Assembly: GCA_014238285.1 (NCBI GenBank)
Contig: JABABK010000009.1
Span: forward strand, 1 to 50,947
DNA: 50,947 nucleotides
From: Hellea sp.
GTDB taxonomy: Bacteria; Pseudomonadota; Alphaproteobacteria; Caulobacterales; Maricaulaceae
Direction of reading: 5' to 3'
Part shown: in pieces, positions 44,974-50,947 of the stretch
Layout: every line of letters starts with the position of its first letter
Numbering within the stretch: the stretch's first letter is position 1
Program-made: the position numbers and the translations under genes
Notes under the pieces: model-generated
The model's database searches: none
Seen by the model: the letters and a program-made list of their open reading frames with translations, nothing else
What the model was told of the DNA's origin: nothing

Positions 44974-45303
44974 CTGCAACCCCTTCGGATTAGTGAAGGC
45001 TGGTGCATGGATTATAACAATGGCCTTTATGAAATTGACGTAGACCCCGAGCTTCTTCACCCAGACGACTATTGGCATATTTTCAAAGAAGACATGTTGA
45101 CCCTAACCCATTCTAGGCGAGATCGACTGATCGATATCGGGTTTTATCCTGAGGGTGATCTCGAAGACGGAAACTATGGCTTGGTCCTACATGAGGGTGA
45201 CCATGCCGGAAGAGTAATCGCCAAGCTATACACACGAAACCGAACTCAATTGGTCGCGACTATCGAAGAGTGGATGCAGAACGTTACCGATGGTAAGCTA
45301 TAA
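44917..45303 (+). CDS. Conserved small cytoplasmic protein, unknown function
   Basis: 128 residues, acidic, no signal peptide. Begins MPKQITNNKIQYALDEHIP; notable blocks are YEIDVDPELLHPDDYWHIFKEDM and FYPEGDLEDGNYGLVLHEGD. It may be an immunity-like or regulatory protein, but no family is recognised. The ribosome site is weak. A truncated copy lies 10 kb away at 34657, and the region just before the start is copied with it. Confidence 0.6.
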   Translation: MPKQITNNKIQYALDEHIPLQPLRISEGWCMDYNNGLYEIDVDPELLHPDDYWHIFKEDMLTLTHSRRDRLIDIGFYPEGDLEDGNYGLVLHEGDHAGRVIAKLYTRNRTQLVATIEEWMQNVTDGKL

Positions 45304-45341
45304 ATATGAGAGGTCGAATTAGTCGCGGCGTTAGACTATTT

Positions 45342-45410
45342 TTACTTCTTCCAGAAGCCAGCGTTTATGCGGTCACGATAGCGCAACCAAACAAAGCATT
45401 TTGTACGATC
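45342..45410 (-). pseudogene. Relic 3' end of a 47492-type gene
   Basis: Reads YRDRINAGFWKK then stop, against YRDRINAGFWRK at the end of the intact 47492-48601 gene. Upstream similarity fades and a TGA follows after about 22 codons. Confidence 0.65.
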
Positions 45411-45485
45411 TCATTCAGCCCAATACCGTAGATTGCTATTCCGTATTTACTCGCGAACCAGATCATATCACAGGGCTTTACAGCT

Positions 45486-47024
45486 CTATTTATATGTCCG
45501 TGCTAAACTAATTGCACGGAAAGGGCCGGTTGCGACCTTATAGGCCAATGTTCTATGATGAACAGAACCGAATTGTCCTATTGGACCGGGTTCAGTATTT
45601 GGTGGTGGATCAGGGTTATACTGCATACCTCCAACCCATATGGAATCACTGACCGGACGAGCTACAGTCATTAAGCTGCTTATTTTACCAAAACGATTAC
45701 GTGGATCAGTCGCAGGCCCAATTGGCTGTAGCTGGGCATTAAGATTTTGTAAAAGACCACGACGTCGGTTATCCGCCGTAATCACCGACACTTCACCCGT
45801 CTCAGCGTTCGCGTCCAGATCAAGAGTTCTAACTGTCCAGCGCGCGCTCCTTGCAGAAATGCCGCCCTCACTATTGGTCGCGATAATATGTGTTTGTCTA
45901 TTTAAGGTTCCAATCGATACTACGCCTCCATTTCGAAGCGGAGCTAACCATCCTGGGCGTCCATTTGGGGTAAACCCGGGAACGGTAGCAATAACTTGTC
46001 CATCCCGGCCAATTTTTGACAGACGCACCTGCCGCAAGGGAGGTTGTGATACGACAACAGCCCAAAGTCCCTCACCATTTAGGTCTGCTGTCATAGAAGA
46101 TGGCCGAAAATCCGGGAACCGATCAACAATCTGCAATGTATTCAAATCGATAACATAAGTCGTATTTACAATCCGCGCCCAAAGCGTACGGGATTGGGCA
46201 TTCACGGCTATCGTACTGGCTTCATGGTTCGTTATGCCGGGCAAAGCGATAACCTCCCGGGCACCCTCTGCCGTTATTCGCTCAAGAAAACCATCGCCTA
46301 TAGCCGCGGAATAACCTGACAGATATAAATCTCCCGTTTGCGCGTCAAGAGCAATTCGGCGCCCATCAATAAGAAGGCCGCCATTGCCAACATTTGGCAT
46401 TCGCGGAATCGACGGCAAAACAAATACGCCCGGAACACGCTGCCCCTGTCCACTTGCATTCACGCGGCAGAACTTTATACGCAAACGATAATTAGCACTT
46501 GGACCTGCTGATCCCAAGCTACCAGCCACCCATACTCCATCACTTTGAGGCTGTTCAGCCGCTCCAATAACATTGAATGAGCCAGTAACGTTACGAAAGA
46601 AAGCGATGATTTTCCCGGCCGGTGCTGGATTTTTATCAAATAACCCTTCTGCAGATAGTTTGAATATATAAAAGCCGGGAATACGTGGAAAGGTATTTGT
46701 TGTAACGGAAAACCAACCGTCTCCTTCCGGTAGCATTTCAAATTCCCAATGTATGCTAGAGCCACAGCGGTCTTTTTCAATTTGCAAACCCATTATGGCC
46801 TGCCCGATACCGATACCGATCGTATCAAGATCGCCATCATCCCGCGGCCAAGCTATTCCTGGAAAAGGTTGCCCATCACGGGTCAAACGTCCTCGTATTG
46901 TAACAGAGCTATTTTCCGTATATTCAGGTTCAATTTCGATCTCAAGGCGAACCCGTTGCCCATAAGGGTCCATACCAAAATCTATAGTGTCAGGCTGTCT
47001 AAAAAATTCAAGTATTTCTGACAT
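45486..47024 (-). CDS. Beta-propeller-like protein without signal peptide
   Basis: 512 residues. The first 150 are two beta-rich segments (VRLEIEIEPEYTENSSVTIRGRL; GWFSVTTNTFPRIPGFYIFKL). Residues about 200-480 hold repeats resembling NHL/SMP-type blades (GGLLIDGRRIALDAQTGDLYLSG, HEASTIAVNAQSRTLWARIV, SSMTADLNGEGLWAVVV). GAGGG lies before the ATG. Absence of a leader is unusual for such a protein and could mean a non-classical secretion route or cytoplasmic role. No catalytic motif. Confidence 0.6.
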   Translation of the reverse strand: MSEILEFFRQPDTIDFGMDPYGQRVRLEIEIEPEYTENSSVTIRGRLTRDGQPFPGIAWPRDDGDLDTIGIGIGQAIMGLQIEKDRCGSSIHWEFEMLPEGDGWFSVTTNTFPRIPGFYIFKLSAEGLFDKNPAPAGKIIAFFRNVTGSFNVIGAAEQPQSDGVWVAGSLGSAGPSANYRLRIKFCRVNASGQGQRVPGVFVLPSIPRMPNVGNGGLLIDGRRIALDAQTGDLYLSGYSAAIGDGFLERITAEGAREVIALPGITNHEASTIAVNAQSRTLWARIVNTTYVIDLNTLQIVDRFPDFRPSSMTADLNGEGLWAVVVSQPPLRQVRLSKIGRDGQVIATVPGFTPNGRPGWLAPLRNGGVVSIGTLNRQTHIIATNSEGGISARSARWTVRTLDLDANAETGEVSVITADNRRRGLLQNLNAQLQPIGPATDPRNRFGKISSLMTVARPVSDSIWVGGMQYNPDPPPNTEPGPIGQFGSVHHRTLAYKVATGPFRAISLARTYK

Positions 47025-47102
47025 GACATCGCCCTCGTATCGATAAATAATAACGAGATCATATCATATTTTCACCTCTACTACAACTGGCGCCCGGAGC
47101 GC

Positions 47103-47417
47103 TTATCTCAATCTATTGATGTATCTTGCGATTCTAGAAGGGCCGTAGATATTCCGTCTAACATCGCCAATCATTCCCTTAGAGGTATATTTCCACGCAC
47201 TATCATAATAGTCATTCGCCAATTTATATAATGCGGCTTCTACCGCCTTGCCATAGACGCGGGCCGTTCCCTTAATTGGAATGTCCTCAAAAACTTTACG
47301 GCCGGCATCAACCGAACGCACACAAGCCATAACATCATATTGGCTTTCCGCTGAATGATCACATGGTCGACAGTAACCGACATTTCTGGCGCGCTTAGAC
47401 GTTTGTCGGTCGGGAAA
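47103..47417 (-). pseudogene. Probable gene remnant; frame-broken
   Basis: The open frame from 47417 has no start until the ATG at 47330 (75 codons from there). Upstream residues YCRPCDHSAESQYDV look protein-like. A second frame from an ATG at 47514 reads ELWDLPYECRSFDRGALKNGC and stops at 47422, 2 nt from this frame's upstream stop. The two may be pieces of one gene separated by a frameshift, or two small genes. Confidence 0.4.
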
Positions 47418-47491
47418 TTAATCAACAGCCATTTTTCAAGGCACCCCGGTCAAAGGAACGGCATTCATACGGCAAATCCCACAGCTCATTT

Positions 47492-48601
47492 CTACTTTCT
47501 CCAGAATCCAGCATTTATGCGATCGCGATAGCCCTTTACCACTATGTCATCCCAGGTTTGCCTATTCGCTTGCAAACCGGAAGATTTTTCAGTCAGAGCG
47601 TTGATGCTAATTTCGAGTATGGCTTTATCATCACCCCATATAAGCGGGTGTAAATATGCTGCGCCATCGTTGATATTATCGAGTTTGCGACGGTATATTG
47701 TATAGTTATGCGTACAGGCGCTTGCCAAATATTTATCCGATTTTTCACTTTGAATATTGGATACACATTCATCAACGGACATTCCGAAAGACCAATAATC
47801 GGCACTATCCACAAGTAAAGCCAACCAAGTCTTGCGCATTGCTGACAAGGCTTGCTCTGCCTGCTCATGATCGTGTTCGGCCGCAAATCTCAATGCTGAA
47901 TCAGCCATTGTGTAATGTTCTGAATAGTCCTTGCTGTCCTTATCAATGGCGCTGAGTGTTATCATCGCCATCAAATATGACAGGTCAGTTTTTTCTGATG
48001 TGTTAGGATTGCTAGCAAAGCCCGCTTTAATGGCATCATTCAGTCTTTTTAATTCATAACGGCTAAGATCAGGTTTGTTTTGCCATGTCAGTTTTGCAAG
48101 CAAAACGGCCGAACTCGACCATCCCAGCATAGCAGACTCCGCAAGAAGGGCGCGGGCTTGTTGCATCGCTTGCACATCATCAGGGTTTTCAGGATGTATA
48201 GCTTGCGGCAATAAACACAAATTGGCATAGGTGTGCATGGCTGGCGGGTATTTTTCCTCAGCCGCATCTTGATATAATTGACAAGCTATCTTTAGGCTTT
48301 GTTTGGTTTTAAAATTGGTACTCTCGTCACCGTATAGGCTGTCATAAGGCCCGCCATAACCATTTTGATAAATCCAAGCCACATTATGACGAAAAGGGGC
48401 AGACCCTTTCATGATCGTCTTGGATTCCAGTGTTGAATAAGCCTGAGCATCGCCGGCCTTGGCTTGATCACCAAGAGCATTCGCCTCCGCTCTCATGCTC
48501 GCCCATTTTGGATCAAGTTTATGGGCGTAAGCTATGCTGGTAGACAGGCTAGTGAGCAGAGTACATAAAACAATAAATCTCAATTTCAATATAACTCTCA
48601 T
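47492..48601 (-). CDS. Secreted Sel1/TPR-like helical repeat protein
   Basis: 369 residues from the ATG at 48601 (a longer frame to 48679 lacks a signal-like start). Signal peptide ends SIAYA-H. Helical repeats include NVAWIYQNGYGG, ACQLYQDAAEEKYPPAMHTYANLCLL and ARALLAESAMLGWSSSAVLLAKLTWQ, diverged Sel1-like units. Cys pairs occur in DECVSNI and SACTHNY. Probably a periplasmic scaffold; relatives of its C-terminus survive as a relic at 45342. Confidence 0.7.
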   Translation of the reverse strand: MRVILKLRFIVLCTLLTSLSTSIAYAHKLDPKWASMRAEANALGDQAKAGDAQAYSTLESKTIMKGSAPFRHNVAWIYQNGYGGPYDSLYGDESTNFKTKQSLKIACQLYQDAAEEKYPPAMHTYANLCLLPQAIHPENPDDVQAMQQARALLAESAMLGWSSSAVLLAKLTWQNKPDLSRYELKRLNDAIKAGFASNPNTSEKTDLSYLMAMITLSAIDKDSKDYSEHYTMADSALRFAAEHDHEQAEQALSAMRKTWLALLVDSADYWSFGMSVDECVSNIQSEKSDKYLASACTHNYTIYRRKLDNINDGAAYLHPLIWGDDKAILEISINALTEKSSGLQANRQTWDDIVVKGYRDRINAGFWRK

Positions 48602-48876
48602 CAAAAATGTCTTTCCAATATTGTCACCACACAATTTGATTTGAGCGTAACCTGAATGCGAAAAAATGTCACTATCCATGACCAGTGCCCCTAAACGTCT
48701 ACCTGTTTCTGATATGAAGTTGGAGTCAAGTTATTGAAATATCAACAAAAATATTCAAGGTTAGCGTTAATTTCGCAATTTCTTCAACGTCAGTTTTCAA
48801 TCTGGCGCTTCAATAACTCGTTTAATTAATCATGTAATAACTCTCGGACGATATAAAAATCCTCCGCGAGCACAAT

Positions 48877-50913
48877 ATGACAAAGCCCCAACACAAGATT
48901 AGTCATGAGAATATCGAGCTGCTGGAAAAGCTGATTGAAAGCATTCCCGTGGCCATTATAATTTTCAAACATGACATGTTTTTTGCCTGTAATCAGGCCT
49001 ATTTGGATTACATCGATCCCAAAATCGTACCGTTGTGCAAACCCGGCCTTTCCTTATTTGATTTTCTCGAAAAGATTTACATTCAGATGGACGGCGTTGA
49101 AACCGATGACTCCGTCATGGATGAACTTCACAAAACAGACAAAGCCGCCTGGCTCCAAGAACGATTAAAAGACTACCGGAAAAACAATACATATGAAGTA
49201 TTGGATCACGATGGATGGTGGCGGATAATTGATCGATATTACGCCAGCAATAATACTTATGTCGGCATTCGCATTGACATTCGGGAGCTAAAAGAAGCCG
49301 AGCGCAAAGCGGGCGCGGCTGATGTCGCAAAGTCGCAATTTTTAGCCAATATGAGCCATGAAATCAGGACGCCTATGAACGGTATTCTAGGTATGGCTGA
49401 AATGCTTGGTCGTTGTGATTTACCAATGAGACAAAAAGAATATGTAGAGATTATTACAAGATCCGGAAATGCACTTATGGGCATTCTAAATGACATATTA
49501 GATTTTTCCAAAATTGAAGCCGGGCATTTGCAGCTTGTCCATGCGCCTTTCGAGCTTCGCAGTAACGTTGAAGACGTCACAGCTTTGATGGTAACGCGCT
49601 TAGTAGATGCAAAGGTTGATTTGCTATTACGGGTACAACCGGATTTACCCATCACATATTTTGGCGATGCTGGACGGCTGAGGCAGATTTTAAATAATTT
49701 GATAAGTAATGCCGTCAAATTCACAGAACAAGGTCATGTGTTTGTTGATATAAGCGGCACTGTTGAAGCGGGCCTCGCGCGTCTGACCTTTTCAGTCAAG
49801 GATACTGGCATTGGTATTCCGGAAGACAAAATATCAACTATTTTTGATAAATTCAGTCAAGCCGACTCGTCAACAACTCGGGTCCATGGTGGCACTGGTC
49901 TTGGATTGAACATTGCCCGTGAAATTGTCCATCTTATGGGCGGAGACATCAAGCTGCATAGTCAAATTGGCAAGGGTACGCGGCTCAGTTTTTCCATAGA
50001 TATGCCAACTACGTCCGACCAAGCTGTAAGCGACATAACTAACAAAAACATCCCGGGCGCAAAAATACTAATCATCGACAATAGTTCAATTCACCGCGAT
50101 ATATTGACGGAACAGCTTAACTATTGGAGCTGCAAAACCGTGGCAGTAGGTTCGGCTGTGCAAGCTTCCGAAGTTCTCAAACTAGCCATGAAGAAAAGAA
50201 TCTCATTCGATTTGATTATCGCCGATTATTCAATACCCGGTCTCAATGTCGAAGGCTTAATTCGGACGATAACAACTAACCCACTTTTCCAAACAGCATC
50301 GATCATAGGGCTATCCGCCCGTGATGAAAGCGTCTTACAATTTGATAACCTTAGCGCAATTCAATCGGTGCCGTCCAAACATCTGCGAACCTCCTTGCTA
50401 AGACGTACCATTAATGAGGCCTTTCAAAACAGACCACTGAGCCGTCCGTTAAAATCAACAAAACCCGCAGAGGGCACGCTAGGTTTGCCAGAAAACACAG
50501 ATACCCATGTGGATGTATTAGTCGCGGAAGACAATGACGTGAATCAAACCTATGCGCGCTTCGTATTGGAAGACATAGGCCTCAGCTATAAAATTGTGGC
50601 CAACGGACAACAGGTCGTCGCGGCTTGGAAGCGGCTATCTCCAAAGGTGATATTAATGGACATTTCAATGCCAGTGCAAAACGGCTTTGAAGCCACGGTA
50701 CAAATTCGCAAATTAGAAACAGAGAACAATTTGCCTCGCACGCCCATCATCGCGGTCACCGCCCACTCGCTCAAAGAAGATGAACAAAAATGCCTCGACA
50801 GCGGCATGGACGGATATTTATGCAAGCCCATGGGCGTTAAACAATTGCGCGATTGTCTCGAAACATGGAGCATCATCCAATCTCCACGCCAACAAAAACA
50901 AAATCAGCGCTAA
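48877..50913 (+). CDS. Hybrid sensor histidine kinase with two receiver domains
   Basis: 678 residues, no membrane segment. A PAS-like sensor (about 12-135), HisKA with His161 (FLANMSHEIRTPMNG), HATPase with N box (LRQILNNLISNAVKF, about 268-282), G1 DTGIGIPEDK and G2 HGGTGLGL, then two receivers. The first (about 395-515) keeps Asp450 and Lys501 but its opening acidic pair is Asp-Asn and the Thr/Ser is shifted, so it looks degenerate. The second (about 545-665) is complete: E551-D552, Asp595, Lys650. Cytoplasmic signal integrator; its partner is unknown. Confidence 0.95.
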   Translation: MTKPQHKISHENIELLEKLIESIPVAIIIFKHDMFFACNQAYLDYIDPKIVPLCKPGLSLFDFLEKIYIQMDGVETDDSVMDELHKTDKAAWLQERLKDYRKNNTYEVLDHDGWWRIIDRYYASNNTYVGIRIDIRELKEAERKAGAADVAKSQFLANMSHEIRTPMNGILGMAEMLGRCDLPMRQKEYVEIITRSGNALMGILNDILDFSKIEAGHLQLVHAPFELRSNVEDVTALMVTRLVDAKVDLLLRVQPDLPITYFGDAGRLRQILNNLISNAVKFTEQGHVFVDISGTVEAGLARLTFSVKDTGIGIPEDKISTIFDKFSQADSSTTRVHGGTGLGLNIAREIVHLMGGDIKLHSQIGKGTRLSFSIDMPTTSDQAVSDITNKNIPGAKILIIDNSSIHRDILTEQLNYWSCKTVAVGSAVQASEVLKLAMKKRISFDLIIADYSIPGLNVEGLIRTITTNPLFQTASIIGLSARDESVLQFDNLSAIQSVPSKHLRTSLLRRTINEAFQNRPLSRPLKSTKPAEGTLGLPENTDTHVDVLVAEDNDVNQTYARFVLEDIGLSYKIVANGQQVVAAWKRLSPKVILMDISMPVQNGFEATVQIRKLETENNLPRTPIIAVTAHSLKEDEQKCLDSGMDGYLCKPMGVKQLRDCLETWSIIQSPRQQKQNQR

Positions 50914-50947
50914 ACCTTTTGGTTAATTTATCATTTTACAATAGCAA

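Overview
The window looks like a chromosome segment of a marine-type alphaproteobacterium of the Hyphomonadales/Caulobacterales sort. This rests on inference from gene content (thiC, htpX, a riboswitch-controlled B12 uptake operon, a TonB receptor, a lipoprotein sulfatase, many small lipoproteins), moderate GC and the short palindromic repeats. No rRNA or species-level marker is present. One tRNA gene (initiator tRNA-fMet) is seen; there is no CRISPR array and no intact transposase or integrase.

Region 1 (1-4 kb): the 5' end of a DUF985-type cupin gene, a secreted beta-trefoil protein, a lipoprotein, and a visibly AT-rich three-gene minus-strand operon (1947-4010). That operon encodes a DUF6932-like nucleotidyltransferase, a 310-residue partner and a membrane-anchored protein, and is the best candidate here for an undescribed defence-like or toxin-antitoxin-like cassette.

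Region 2 (4-25.7 kb) is mostly conserved chromosome. It holds thiC with no visible TPP riboswitch; a PH-like membrane protein; a SixA-like lipoprotein whose signal-peptide coding region carries a 115-bp in-frame palindromic element; a YjbR-like protein; an acyltransferase; an MBL/phosphodiester-glycosidase fusion; htpX; an esterase; an ArsM-like methyltransferase; and a GT39-type membrane protein. These are followed by a BLH-type phosphatase, an aminotransferase/sulfotransferase pair, an FAD-linked oxidase, and a cobalamin riboswitch driving btuB-btuF-btuC-btuD. A sulfatase gene converges on btuD.

Region 3 (25.8-32.9 kb): tRNA-fMet followed by about 7 kb of accessory DNA that ends in an exact 48-bp repeat of the tRNA 3' end. 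This is the footprint of an integrated island. It carries lipoproteins, an outer-membrane barrel and a FlgO/TPR protein, but no integrase.

Region 4 (33-51 kb): a MarR regulator and a lone receiver protein, then a long run of poorly known lipoproteins and secreted proteins, several Sel1-repeat proteins, a DUF3089 hydrolase, two beta-propeller-like proteins, gene relics and duplicated fragments. It ends with a hybrid sensor kinase. Short dispersed repeats and truncated copies recur throughout regions 3 and 4, which points to repeated duplication and decay. One secreted-protein gene (39703-40340) has its best start codon in the wrong frame, separated from the signal peptide by a T6 run that forms a canonical -1 slippery heptamer.
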